NCBI GenBank assembly: GCA_002401695.1
Contig: NVTV01000012.1
Location: 1-32,194 of the forward strand
Origin: Alphaproteobacteria bacterium
GTDB lineage: Bacteria; Pseudomonadota; Alphaproteobacteria; Micavibrionales; Micavibrionaceae
Length of the DNA stretch: 32,194 nucleotides
Direction of reading: 5' to 3'
Part shown: piece by piece, positions 15,045 through 23,318 of the stretch
Layout of the letters: each line of letters starts with the position of its first letter
Position numbering within the stretch: position 1 is the stretch's first letter
Position numbers and translations under genes: made by a program
The notes under the pieces: generated by a model
Seen by the model: only the letters and a program-made list of their open reading frames with translations
Told to the model about the DNA's origin: nothing
The model's database searches: none

Positions 15045-17672
15045 TTAGAAGGTTGCTTTCACCGCCACATAAACGGTGCGGCCAAGGGGGTTATGGGTCA
15101 AGGCATCATAACCGGTCCGTGACGCCACATCTGAAGGCATTTGATCGAAAATATTTTTCGCGCCCACGGTAAGGACAGGCCCTACTTCTGAATCCCATAA
15201 CGAGCCAAGTTCCAGATTATATTGAAGATCAACCGTGACATTGTTGTCGATCTTTACCGGATCATTATTGGTATCCAGGCTATTGTCATCGGCATATGAT
15301 CCAATGTAACGCACATAAGCATTGAAGGAATGAACATCCTTGACCCAGTTCAGACCGACGTTGCCCCGCCATTCCTGCACAGGATTACCAAAATTGGTGA
15401 AATTGCGCAAACCCAAAGCATCAACCTTGCCAATGACCGGATCTTCAAGATCATAGGACAAGACACGGGTGGCATCCAGGGACAGCCTGAACATACCGGC
15501 AGACTCCGTATCCATCGTATAGGAAGCAGAAAAATCAAGACCATCCGTATTCAGGGAACCGGCATTCCGGTAAAAAGTGGTCACCGCTAATAATTGGCCA
15601 TTGGGGTCATCATTCAGCCGGGTCACCTGACCTGGGGCATTGGGGTTAACCGCAATCAACGCCGCCGCATTTTCAGGCGTGATAAAATCAGAATAATCGA
15701 AGCGCCAGTAATCAATACTGAGCCTCAGGCCACTGGCTTCAGGGGCCCAGGTCACCCCAAAGTTATAGGTGTTTGAACTTTGCGGCGTAACCGGATTATT
15801 CAGATCCGCTTTGGTTGTCTGGGAGATGGTCGCAAAACCGCCTCCAACCGGGTCAAAGATACGGGCCGGTACGGAGTTAATACCGTTCAACTGGTAAATT
15901 GAAGGTGCCCGGAATGACGTGCCGAGGGTACCCCGGACACTAAGGCTGTTCGAGGGCTGAAACAAGAACCCAATTTTGTGGTCCAGGGTATTCACCCCAT
16001 CCCCAAAATCCTCATAGCGCAACGCGCCCTGCAGCTCCAGGTTTTCCACCACCGGGATTACCATTTCGATAAATCCGGCATAGACAGATTGATCACCGGC
16101 GAAGTCATCGGCCTGACGGTTAAAATAATGATTACCACTATTGGTATTTTCGTCATAATCATAAGACAATTCATCTTTACGGTACTGAACCCCGACCGCA
16201 ATAGCGACAGAGCCGGCTGGCATCTCAAACAGGTCCCCGGTCACATGGGCATCAATCGTCGTCAGATTGGCTTCAGCATCCGCTGTATATTCACTTAGGA
16301 TGTCACTGATCACTCCAGGATCGTTATCAGCCCCGAACAAAGGATTAAAGTATAGATTTCCCGAGGGGCCGCCATTGCCCGCCAAGGCCGCTTTCAGGTT
16401 ATCAACGTCTGTATCTCCGCGCAACAGGTTATAATCATTGCGGCTATAGGTGTAACCAACCTCCCAGCTCCAGCTATTGCTTAAGTCGCCGGTTAATCCC
16501 ATCGCCATACGCCATGTTGTGGAGTCATACTGGTTTTCAAAAGAGTCTGCTTCTGACCCCAGAACCCGACCGAACCACAAAGCTGGCACGCCCGTGAAAT
16601 TACCCGGGTTACTTGCCGGCACCACAGGGGGAAAGAGGATTGGTTGAGACGGGCTGGACAGTGCTTTAATTTTATTTTGCGCGAAACTGAACTCCGTAAA
16701 GAACGCCACATTCTCTGTCACATCATAATTAATTTTGGTATAGCCCTGGAAGCGGGTTTCTTCGGCCACCAACGTAAAGTAGCCCCCAAAATCAAAGCCG
16801 CAGGTGCCCGCTATTGGGCCCCCGGGGATCACACCCGTCACCGCCGGATCGATCGCGGCCTGAGAGGCACAGGAAGGGTCCGGTTGACGAACAAAGGCAT
16901 TGGGTCCGGCTAAAGGCAGGAAAGTTCCCGGCTGACCGAAGACGGACGAGGCCGACCGGAGTTCAAATTCATCGGCCCGTTCAGACGCGGCTAAATTTGA
17001 GCGATCGAAATAATTGAACGCCGCGATTATACTCAGTTTGTCGCCCTGTGAGCCAAACAATCCACTGAGTTGGAAATCGCCCTGACCCCCGCTGGTGGTC
17101 GATTGATAACTGGACCGTATCTCCATGCCTTCAAATTTGTCCCGGGTGATAAAATTAACCACCCCAGCGACCGCATCCGAACCATAAAGCGACGAGGCAC
17201 CATCCTTTAGGACTTCCACCCGCTCAACCGCAATGGAAGGGACCAGGGAGTTCAAGTCAACAAATTGATCACCGTTAAGGGTAACAGCGGCCGTCTGTGT
17301 CTGACGGCGACCATTAAGCAGAACCAGCGTGGAACTGACCCCAAGACCCCGTAAATTGACATTTGTCGTCCCAATGGAATTGGTTTGGTTAAAGCCATCG
17401 GCATTATTCTGAGCCCCAGCATTGATTGTCATGGTATTCACCAAGTCTACAGCATTAAAAGCACCGATATTATTTAGGTCACCCTGGTCAACTGTTGTAA
17501 TAGGTGCCGCCTGATCACTCTGAGACTTACGTTTAATGAAAGACCCGACTACGGATATTTCCTCTAGTGCCTCAGATGAATTCTGACGGGAATTTTCCTG
17601 CGCCTGCGCACTGATGGCGACCAAAGGTAGAATCGCAACAGTAGATAAAAGAACCCTGTGTACTTTATACAT
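15045..17672 (-). CDS. TonB-dependent outer-membrane receptor (large type)
   Basis: An 875-residue receptor. The signal peptide is MYKVHRVLLSTVAILPLVAISAQAQ, followed by a TonB-box-like ALEEISVVGSF. The plug domain has LVLLNGRRQ, SIAVERVEVLKDGASSLYGSDAVAGVVNFITRD, and a long barrel ends RTVYVAVKATF. ATG 17672 is chosen because AGG lies at normal spacing; ATG 17684, four codons earlier, with GGGAGG about 12 bases upstream, is possible. This long LNGRR type is common in sphingomonads and marine gammaproteobacteria and takes up carbohydrates, peptides or hydrophobic compounds. It is not closely similar to the receptor at 2879. It lies between the nine-gene ring-cleavage operon and the arylsulfatase, under a 39-bp palindrome that shares half-sites with other operators here, so it is probably the uptake step of this pathway. 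Confidence 0.95.
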   Translation of the reverse strand: MYKVHRVLLSTVAILPLVAISAQAQENSRQNSSEALEEISVVGSFIKRKSQSDQAAPITTVDQGDLNNIGAFNAVDLVNTMTINAGAQNNADGFNQTNSIGTTNVNLRGLGVSSTLVLLNGRRQTQTAAVTLNGDQFVDLNSLVPSIAVERVEVLKDGASSLYGSDAVAGVVNFITRDKFEGMEIRSSYQSTTSGGQGDFQLSGLFGSQGDKLSIIAAFNYFDRSNLAASERADEFELRSASSVFGQPGTFLPLAGPNAFVRQPDPSCASQAAIDPAVTGVIPGGPIAGTCGFDFGGYFTLVAEETRFQGYTKINYDVTENVAFFTEFSFAQNKIKALSSPSQPILFPPVVPASNPGNFTGVPALWFGRVLGSEADSFENQYDSTTWRMAMGLTGDLSNSWSWEVGYTYSRNDYNLLRGDTDVDNLKAALAGNGGPSGNLYFNPLFGADNDPGVISDILSEYTADAEANLTTIDAHVTGDLFEMPAGSVAIAVGVQYRKDELSYDYDENTNSGNHYFNRQADDFAGDQSVYAGFIEMVIPVVENLELQGALRYEDFGDGVNTLDHKIGFLFQPSNSLSVRGTLGTSFRAPSIYQLNGINSVPARIFDPVGGGFATISQTTKADLNNPVTPQSSNTYNFGVTWAPEASGLRLSIDYWRFDYSDFITPENAAALIAVNPNAPGQVTRLNDDPNGQLLAVTTFYRNAGSLNTDGLDFSASYTMDTESAGMFRLSLDATRVLSYDLEDPVIGKVDALGLRNFTNFGNPVQEWRGNVGLNWVKDVHSFNAYVRYIGSYADDNSLDTNNDPVKIDNNVTVDLQYNLELGSLWDSEVGPVLTVGAKNIFDQMPSDVASRTGYDALTHNPLGRTVYVAVKATF

Positions 17673-17719
17673 AATTAACCTCATTTTTGATTTTTATCCT
17701 CCCTGAAGGATACCCTATT

Positions 17720-17758
17720 ATGTTTTACATAGAAAACATATGTTTCTATGTAAAACAT
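17720..17758 (-). promoter_or_regulatory. 39-bp palindromic operator upstream of TonB receptor
   Basis: Perfect 16-base arms (ATGTTTTACATAGAAA and its complement) surround ACATATG. It can be read as four alternating half-sites TGTTTT / AAAACA / TGTTTC / AAAACA, the same half-site as in the operators at 26499 and 31589. It starts 48 bases before ATG 17672. A TTGACA hexamer lies upstream at 17780-17785, but no good -10 box is at the right spacing. Confidence 0.65.
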
Positions 17759-18040
17759 GGTGTCATTATTATGCGGCCTTGTCAACCGGAATGTCCTTTT
17801 CGCGCTTTCACAAAATTACTCTCTATGAGTTGAAAGGCTTTACGGTAAAAACACTAAAAGGGATTTGACAGATTCGGGCAGAATAACTGGAATTTTTCCA
17901 GGAAAAATACCGGGAAAAGTATGTCAAATATAAAACTTTGCTTTTTCTATGAAATTTACACCCCCCCGACGCCCCCGCTCGCCGACCCCCGAGATGGCTT
18001 TTCCCCCTTGGATTCCCCTCAAGGGACAAGGTAGAGAAGT
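17759..18040. other. Non-coding interval with a C-rich tract
   Basis: No convincing gene is present; a 68-codon minus-strand frame lacks a ribosome-binding site and protein-like composition. It contains a short palindrome, CTGGAA-TTT-TTCCAG (17887-17901), and a C-rich block at 17960-17990 (four C-runs of 5-7, interrupted by short spacers) that could form a G-quadruplex on the minus strand. The minus strand at about 18005-18032 can form CCC-TTGA-GGG just after the reductase gene, without a U-run. Confidence 0.5.
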
Positions 18041-19276
18041 CTATTTCTTTTTGAGCAGACTTTGGAGGCGAAGCCCCTCATCGACAAGATCCGTCCGGCT
18101 GACGGAAGTCCGCCTTTGGATAAAGCGTTTGGCGACCGCCATATCCCGGGCGGCATTAAAAGTAATTGCCGCCTCCACCTGATCGTCTTTCAGATAGAAA
18201 AGAGAATAGCTGTTTGTCTGGTCATTGCCCCGAACCACAGGTGCGCTCCAGTGTTCCGGAACCCCGAGCAGCTGAATATTAACATCATATTGATCGGACC
18301 AGAACCAGGGGCATTCATCCTGCAGGGCTTGCTGGCCGGTAATATCTTTGCTACAGGCCACAGCCATGGCTTGGGCATTGGCCCAGGATTCAAGCCGCAG
18401 ATCCCGGCCCAGGTGACGGTTCTTATAGTGGGCAATATCCCCAATCGCATAGATATCTGGGTCAGAGGTCCGGCCTTCAGCCGTCGTGACAATCCCGTTA
18501 TTGGTCTCCAGGCCAGCCTGCACAGCCAGGTCAATATTGGGAACCAGGCCAATCCCAACCACGATAAAATCAGCCTCAAATGTCCGGCCATCCTGTAAGG
18601 AGACCTGGAGACCGCCCCCTGGGGTTTGCGGAAACCCTTCGACCGCAGCATCCAGCTCAACATCAACTCCATTTTCGCGATGTAACCGAGCAAGAAATTC
18701 AGACACTTCCGGCGGCACCGCCCGGGCACACAGACGGCTTTCAGCTTCCAGTACCGTGACCTCCAGCCCTTTTTGCCGGGCGGTCGCCGCCACCTCTAAC
18801 CCGATCCATCCCCCGCCAATCACCACAAGTTTTTTCCCTATGGCGAGTTCTTTCTGGAGTGCCAGGGAATCTGCGATGGACCGTAGATAATAGATTTTAT
18901 CATGGTCAGCGCCTTCTAGGGGTAACTTCCGCACCCGGCCTCCGGTTGCCAGTACCAGTTTATGATAGGGAATTTCTGCCCCGCCAGCCAGCTGTACCAG
19001 GTGACGGTTCCGGTCGATTGCCGTGACGGTGACTTCTTGCCTAAAGTCAATATCAAGCTCTTGGGCCGTCGACGGTGTCCAGAGGTAACAGCTTGATAAA
19101 TCTGCGGCTCCCGACATAATATTTTTCGATAATGGCGGTCTCTCGTAAGGCAAATGGGCTTCATCACCAACCAGGATAATCGGCCCCTCAAATCCGTCCC
19201 GCCGAAGGTTTTTCGCACATTCTCCGCCGGCCTGACCCGCCCCAATAATGACCACGGAATCCTTAGAATTTGCCAT
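18041..19276 (-). CDS. FAD-dependent ferredoxin reductase of the Rieske oxygenase system
   Basis: A 411-residue NAD(P)H:ferredoxin reductase of the putidaredoxin/rhodocoxin reductase type, passing electrons from NADH to a ferredoxin. It has VVIIGAGQAGGECAKNLR near the N-terminus (FAD), the ERPPLSK motif, a second dinucleotide fold KLVVIGGGWIGLEVAATAR in the middle (NADH), and DIYAIGDIAHY (FAD flavin contact). The last third is the reductase C-terminal domain. ATG 19276 is favoured by AGAGATGG upstream; ATG 19285 is an alternative. It is the last gene of the nine-gene operon, whose first gene encodes the Rieske ferredoxin and third the oxygenase. Together they form a complete three-component oxygenase, with the parts unusually spread over the operon. 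Confidence 0.93.
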   Translation of the reverse strand: MANSKDSVVIIGAGQAGGECAKNLRRDGFEGPIILVGDEAHLPYERPPLSKNIMSGAADLSSCYLWTPSTAQELDIDFRQEVTVTAIDRNRHLVQLAGGAEIPYHKLVLATGGRVRKLPLEGADHDKIYYLRSIADSLALQKELAIGKKLVVIGGGWIGLEVAATARQKGLEVTVLEAESRLCARAVPPEVSEFLARLHRENGVDVELDAAVEGFPQTPGGGLQVSLQDGRTFEADFIVVGIGLVPNIDLAVQAGLETNNGIVTTAEGRTSDPDIYAIGDIAHYKNRHLGRDLRLESWANAQAMAVACSKDITGQQALQDECPWFWSDQYDVNIQLLGVPEHWSAPVVRGNDQTNSYSLFYLKDDQVEAAITFNAARDMAVAKRFIQRRTSVSRTDLVDEGLRLQSLLKKK

Positions 19277-19303
19277 TTTTTCCATCTCTCTATCGACTGC
19301 GAC

Positions 19304-20245
19304 TTACACTTTGACTTTACGGAGTTTCTGGCGACGGGTGACCGGATCAATGCCGTCGGCCACAGCCCATTCGGCATATTTCTCAGGAGAGGGGGCCATT
19401 TTTCGGGCCTGCCATTTTTCCGTCAGATAATCCTCATCGGCATAATATTCCACCAAACCGCCGCCCGGGCAGAAGAAATACCAAAAGAAGGCCGACGATA
19501 TGGGGTGACGACCGGGCCCAAGTTGGGTATCCCAGCCACATTTGGCAAAATGAATCCCCCCGCCCATTACTTCATAAATATCCCGCAGGCCAAAGGACAA
19601 ATGATTGACGCCTTTTTTCTTATCAGGTGTTTCCAGCAGGAACAAATTATGATGCGTGCCTTCTTTGACGCAGCGCGAGAAAAACCCCCGGCCGGGGTAT
19701 TCATCAGTGATATTAAACCCAAGTTTTTCAATATAGAATTCCCGGTGGGCCTCAAGATCGGAGACAAAAAACACCACATGCGCCAACCGGGTGGGAATGG
19801 CCCGTTCATATACCGGGGCCGGAAGGTCCACCCTCAACGGCATGCCATAAGGGTTGCTCGGCACTCCCTTGACATCCGCATCACGGCGGAGGGTAAGCTG
19901 AAACCCAATCGTCATGCCATTGGGATCGATGGTGCGCACCATGCCGTCATGGCCAATAAAGGTCTCAACTTTGCCGTCGATACCGGCAAGAAATCGATCC
20001 AGGTCTTCCTGGCTATCGGCACCCCAGATCACTTCACGAATGGTTGGCCCGTCTTCGATCGGGGCCGGCAGGTCTGCCGCATTCATGGGGCGGAGCACAA
20101 CCTGTGCCTTCTCCAGAGTTTCAAAAACGATGATATCTTCCTCATCGCGAATAAGGGTCAAGCCCCAATCGGCGAAGAACTTTCTCGACGTCGCCATATC
20201 TTCAACACCATACACCACCCGGTCAAGGCCCGATAATCCACTCAT
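19304..20245 (-). CDS. Extradiol-type ring-cleavage dioxygenase, VOC superfamily
   Basis: A 313-residue two-domain vicinal-oxygen-chelate protein. Residues about 5-120 are a degenerate N-terminal module. The C-terminal module carries the Fe(II) triad expected for extradiol dioxygenases: H156 (RLAHVVFF), H215 (GVNHLSF) and E266 (LVEYYAD). The THHN segment near 197-200 fits the second-sphere catalytic histidine. The length equals that of 2,3-dihydroxybiphenyl-type dioxygenases. It would open a catechol next to its hydroxyls, giving a meta-cleavage product. ATG 20245 has GGAGAG upstream; a TTG further up is not needed. Context (Rieske oxygenase, alpha/beta hydrolase) supports ring cleavage. The GRHPISSAFFWYFFCPGGG segment is unusually aromatic, which may reflect a large substrate. 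Another VOC activity is possible but less likely. Confidence 0.87.
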   Translation of the reverse strand: MSGLSGLDRVVYGVEDMATSRKFFADWGLTLIRDEEDIIVFETLEKAQVVLRPMNAADLPAPIEDGPTIREVIWGADSQEDLDRFLAGIDGKVETFIGHDGMVRTIDPNGMTIGFQLTLRRDADVKGVPSNPYGMPLRVDLPAPVYERAIPTRLAHVVFFVSDLEAHREFYIEKLGFNITDEYPGRGFFSRCVKEGTHHNLFLLETPDKKKGVNHLSFGLRDIYEVMGGGIHFAKCGWDTQLGPGRHPISSAFFWYFFCPGGGLVEYYADEDYLTEKWQARKMAPSPEKYAEWAVADGIDPVTRRQKLRKVKV

Positions 20246-20283
20246 GATACTCTCCAATTCTTTGGTTAATTAATTGTCAGACG

Positions 20284-21078
20284 CTAGATATGACGGGCAA
20301 TACCGCCAGAGACATCGATGGCGCTGCCGGTGGTATAGGATGCGGCAGAAGAGGCCAGAAAAACAATGGCTCGTGCTGGTTCTTCGGGTTTGCCAAACCG
20401 GCCTAAAGTTATGTTCTTCTGTCTGGCCAGCTCAGTAAGCCATTCCTCGTAACTGATCCCTTCGGCGGCCCGTTCCTTATACCGACGTTCCCACTGGCCT
20501 GAGGCTATGGTGCCCAGAAGAATGGAATTTACCCGAATGCCCTTAGGGGCAAATTCAGTGGCCATGGACCGGACCATATTCAGCAGCCCGGCGCGGGCCG
20601 CAGAGGTCGCCACCATATGGGGTTCCGGCTGTAACGCCAGCAGGGAATTTACCACGACAATTGCCGGGGCTTCTGATTTCTCAAGCAGGCCCAGAAAATG
20701 CCGGGTGGGATAGATCACACTGAAAAATTTCAGATTTAATTCTTCGGTCCAGCTTTCGTCCAGTGTCGTCTCAAAAGTAGAAAGGCGGCCGCCACCGGCA
20801 TTATTAATCAGTACATCAACAGCACCGAACGTCCTTTCTACTTTAAGGGCAAATTTTTCGACGGAGTCCTCGCGCACTACATCTGCCGAAAAAGCCATAA
20901 TATTTTCTGCGGGATAGCGGGCACTAAGGCGTTCCCTGGCCTGATCCAGTCGGTCCTGATTACGCCCGCAAAAAGCCACCCGCATACCTTCTGCCAAGAA
21001 TAATTCAACCGTTGCCAACCCGATCCCGGAACTTCCGCCCGTTACAACAGCAACTTTACCCTGTAAATCCATGTCCAT
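20284..21078 (-). CDS. SDR-family protein lacking the usual Tyr and Lys
   Basis: A 264-residue Rossmann-fold protein with TGGSSGIG (13-20), NNAG (92-95) and S145 in the usual place. Where classical members have Y-x-x-x-K it reads T158-S-A-A-R162 (VATSAARAG). The standard catalytic tyrosine and lysine are therefore both replaced, although the fold and the following helix are kept. An arginine at the end of the second strand (CGRNQDR) suggests NADP(H). ATG 21078 has GAAAG at normal distance. It lies between the dioxygenase and hydrolase genes. It may be a reductase with altered chemistry, an isomerase or dehydratase-like enzyme, or a binding protein. A subgroup of SDRs with the ATSAARAG pattern exists, so this is not a sequencing error. 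Confidence 0.88.
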   Translation of the reverse strand: MDMDLQGKVAVVTGGSSGIGLATVELFLAEGMRVAFCGRNQDRLDQARERLSARYPAENIMAFSADVVREDSVEKFALKVERTFGAVDVLINNAGGGRLSTFETTLDESWTEELNLKFFSVIYPTRHFLGLLEKSEAPAIVVVNSLLALQPEPHMVATSAARAGLLNMVRSMATEFAPKGIRVNSILLGTIASGQWERRYKERAAEGISYEEWLTELARQKNITLGRFGKPEEPARAIVFLASSAASYTTGSAIDVSGGIARHI

Positions 21079-21127
21079 AAGAAATCTTTCTCATTGTCAT
21101 TGCGCCCCGCCTCAGACCAGGCACAGC

Positions 21128-21946
21128 TTATACAAAATATTTAATAAGCTTGTTAAACTCATAATGTTTTTCAATATAGGAGGCATGGCCCGCCCCCTTC
21201 AGATCAAAATAGATGCCATTGGTATATGTCGCCGCCACCAGCTTTGCCCCTTCGGGCGGGGTGATAGTATCCTTGGTGCCACAGATCACCATGACGGGCC
21301 CCCTATAATGACCAGCATCTTCCAGGAGATCACCCTGGGCCAACATACAGGCCGCTTGCTTATATCCAGGACCTGACAACCGCCGCATATTATGTTGAAC
21401 CAAGGCTAACGCGTCTTCCGAGGCGTTAGCTGATAACAGATTGGCCGCCCGGCTGGCGGCAATGCCGTCGGCACCAAGATTATCAATCTGATCCACCCGT
21501 TGCTGGATCACAGCCTGTTTTTCGCTTTTTGATCGACGACCGTAGCCCAGCGCCGGATTAACTAAAATGAGCTTATGCACCAGGTCCGGCCATTGGCGGG
21601 CAAAGGATGCCGCCACCAAAGCGCCGAGGGAATGGCCGACGATGGTGGCCTTTTTTATTCTCAGCCCTTTCAATAATTCATGAAGGGCGGCAGCATAATG
21701 ATCAGGCTTTGGTTCCTTGTTCCTGAGGCAACTGCTTGTGCCATACCCCGGGGCATCCCAGGCGATGAGCCGGTAGTCCTTTCCCAGCCCTTTGAATTGA
21801 TGTAACCAGGAAGCGGCGCCGGAACCAATACCATGAAGAAGAACAACGACCTCACCTTCCCCCATGTCGAGGTAAGAGAATGAACGGCGGTTGGCGTGCA
21901 TTATGTTGATTGGATAAAACCGCAATTCGTCTTTTACTGATGCCAC
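21128..21946 (-). CDS. Alpha/beta hydrolase, probable meta-cleavage-product hydrolase
   Basis: A 272-residue alpha/beta-hydrolase with the nucleophile elbow GHS106LG, D226 (GTKDTITP) and H254 (GAGHASY) as triad, and an oxyanion HGIGSG after strand 3. The size and order fit the C-C bond hydrolases (MhpC/BphD group) that split meta-cleavage products, and it sits in the same operon as the extradiol dioxygenase. Simple esterases or lactonases share all these motifs, so the role rests partly on context. The start is GTG at 21946 with AGAGG about 10 bases upstream. An ATG at 21901 would remove the N-terminal strand and lacks a ribosome-binding site. No signal peptide is present, so the enzyme is cytoplasmic. 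Confidence 0.87.
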   Translation of the reverse strand: MASVKDELRFYPINIMHANRRSFSYLDMGEGEVVVLLHGIGSGAASWLHQFKGLGKDYRLIAWDAPGYGTSSCLRNKEPKPDHYAAALHELLKGLRIKKATIVGHSLGALVAASFARQWPDLVHKLILVNPALGYGRRSKSEKQAVIQQRVDQIDNLGADGIAASRAANLLSANASEDALALVQHNMRRLSGPGYKQAACMLAQGDLLEDAGHYRGPVMVICGTKDTITPPEGAKLVAATYTNGIYFDLKGAGHASYIEKHYEFNKLIKYFV

Positions 21947-21982
21947 TTTTGTCCGGCCTCTGTCGTTGTACTACCCGTTAAC

Positions 21983-22498
21983 TCAATATCTTTTTAATTT
22001 GGCCAGCGGGTGATCATCCGGGTAGGTTGGAATTTGCGGCTTGCCAGCTCCGAGCATGACACACATCAGCGCCTCTTCCTGACCATTATTTTTCAGGCCA
22101 CGGTATATCCCCGGAGGTACAGAGATCAAATCACGTTCATTCAGAACTGTTTCACATTTATAGCCTTCATGTTCGACAAACAGCGTTACCTGCCCTCGGA
22201 GCATGAAAAACACCTCTTCCACATCATCATGAACATGCGACGGCCCCTCACAACCGCCCGGTAAAAGCATGGTGGAGAAGGTAAAGTTATTTGACGGCAC
22301 TACATTCATATCGGAAGACACCCCGGCGGCACCCGTTCCCAGATACCTGACCTGAGCCCGGCGGTAAACTGGGTCGTGATCGGCTTGAAATTTCAACGCA
22401 TCAAAATCATACCGCCGAGTCTTGAAACGGGCAATCTGACCCTCGACCAAGTCGCCGAGTTCTTTGTCACTTGATATTTTAGGAAGCTCTTGTGTCAT
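21983..22498 (-). CDS. Cupin-domain protein
   Basis: A 171-residue single cupin. The first metal motif is present: H88-V-H90 then E94 or E95, followed by the conserved RGQVTLF glycine strand. In the second motif the usual histidine after PPG is missing (PPGIYRGLKN), so the metal site would have three protein ligands at most. The first 60 residues are an extra N-terminal segment. Small cupins in aromatic pathways act as dioxygenases, isomerases or accessory proteins; the function here is unknown. ATG 22498 has GGAGAAG. It is 36 bases before the hydrolase gene and 35 after the SDR gene in the same operon. Confidence 0.85.
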   Translation of the reverse strand: MTQELPKISSDKELGDLVEGQIARFKTRRYDFDALKFQADHDPVYRRAQVRYLGTGAAGVSSDMNVVPSNNFTFSTMLLPGGCEGPSHVHDDVEEVFFMLRGQVTLFVEHEGYKCETVLNERDLISVPPGIYRGLKNNGQEEALMCVMLGAGKPQIPTYPDDHPLAKLKRY

Positions 22499-22533
22499 TT
22501 TTCTTCTCCAATTTTAAGTTGTCCCACAGGACC

Positions 22534-23283
22534 CTAATTCATTACAAAACCGCCGTTGACAGGCAGGACCTGACCCGTGAGGAAACCGGCGGAATCTGAC
22601 AGTAAAAAGCTGACTGCCCCGACAATATCTTCAGGATATTGCTCCCGGTTTATGGCCCGTCCCTCCATATACAAACGGTGCCTTTCCTCCGGGACATATT
22701 CAGTGGCTTCACAGAGGGTCAGACCGGGGGCAATGACATTCACCGTCACATTATCGGTTCCCATTTCCCGCGCCATCGCCCGGGACATGGAAATAACCGC
22801 CCCCTTGCTGGACACATAATGCATCAGCATAGGCGCGCCCCAAAGAGCCGTGTCGGAAGCCACATTGACCACACGACCGGCCTTCGAGGCCCGGAGATGA
22901 GGACTAGAAGACCGGGTCATCAACCATGTGCCACGAACATTTACCGTCATCACCCGGTCCCAGGTTTCCACGTCGATTTCTTCCATGGACTTGCCGCCTA
23001 TACCGGTGGCGATCGCCCCGTTATTAATCAGACCATCTAATCCCCCAAGGGATTTAACGGCCTGCTCAACACAGTTTTCCACAGAATCGGGCGCGGCCAG
23101 ATCCAAAGGATAAAATTCAACATTGAGGCCATCCGCCCTCAAGTCCACCGCCACCGCATGACCTTGCTCTTCCAGGATATCCGCGATTACAACGTGGGCC
23201 CCCTGACGGGCAATTCCTTCGGCGAAAGATCGGCCCAGTCCCCGGGCTCCTCCTGTTACAATGATGCGCTTACCTGAAAGCAT
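22534..23283 (-). CDS. Short-chain dehydrogenase/reductase (classical SDR)
   Basis: A 249-residue oxidoreductase with TGGARGLG (10-17), the less usual NNGA in place of NNAG (87-90), S143, Y156 and K160 (YVSSK), and the ending VLPVNGGFVMN. D35 after the second strand (VIADI) suggests NAD(H). ATG 23283 is chosen over an in-frame GTG at 23295, which has no ribosome-binding site. It directly follows the Rieske oxygenase gene (35-base gap). It may therefore act as the dehydrogenase that rearomatises a dihydrodiol or oxidises an alcohol made by the oxygenase, ahead of ring cleavage. Unlike the SDR at 20284 it has the full catalytic set. Confidence 0.92.
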   Translation of the reverse strand: MLSGKRIIVTGGARGLGRSFAEGIARQGAHVVIADILEEQGHAVAVDLRADGLNVEFYPLDLAAPDSVENCVEQAVKSLGGLDGLINNGAIATGIGGKSMEEIDVETWDRVMTVNVRGTWLMTRSSSPHLRASKAGRVVNVASDTALWGAPMLMHYVSSKGAVISMSRAMAREMGTDNVTVNVIAPGLTLCEATEYVPEERHRLYMEGRAINREQYPEDIVGAVSFLLSDSAGFLTGQVLPVNGGFVMN

Positions 23284-23318
23284 AAATGGTCTCACTAACT
23301 GTTATTATTCTGACGGAA

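Noticed and set aside
17823..18029. Minus-strand frame of 68 codons between receptor and reductase
   Set aside because: No ribosome-binding site, low-complexity Gly/Arg/Ser composition, and it spans the C-rich tract; treated as non-coding.
19154..20236. Plus-strand frame of 360 codons opposite the dioxygenase gene
   Set aside because: It is antisense to a gene with clear VOC motifs and metal ligands, has no recognisable domain and no good ribosome-binding site. It is a shadow of the real gene.
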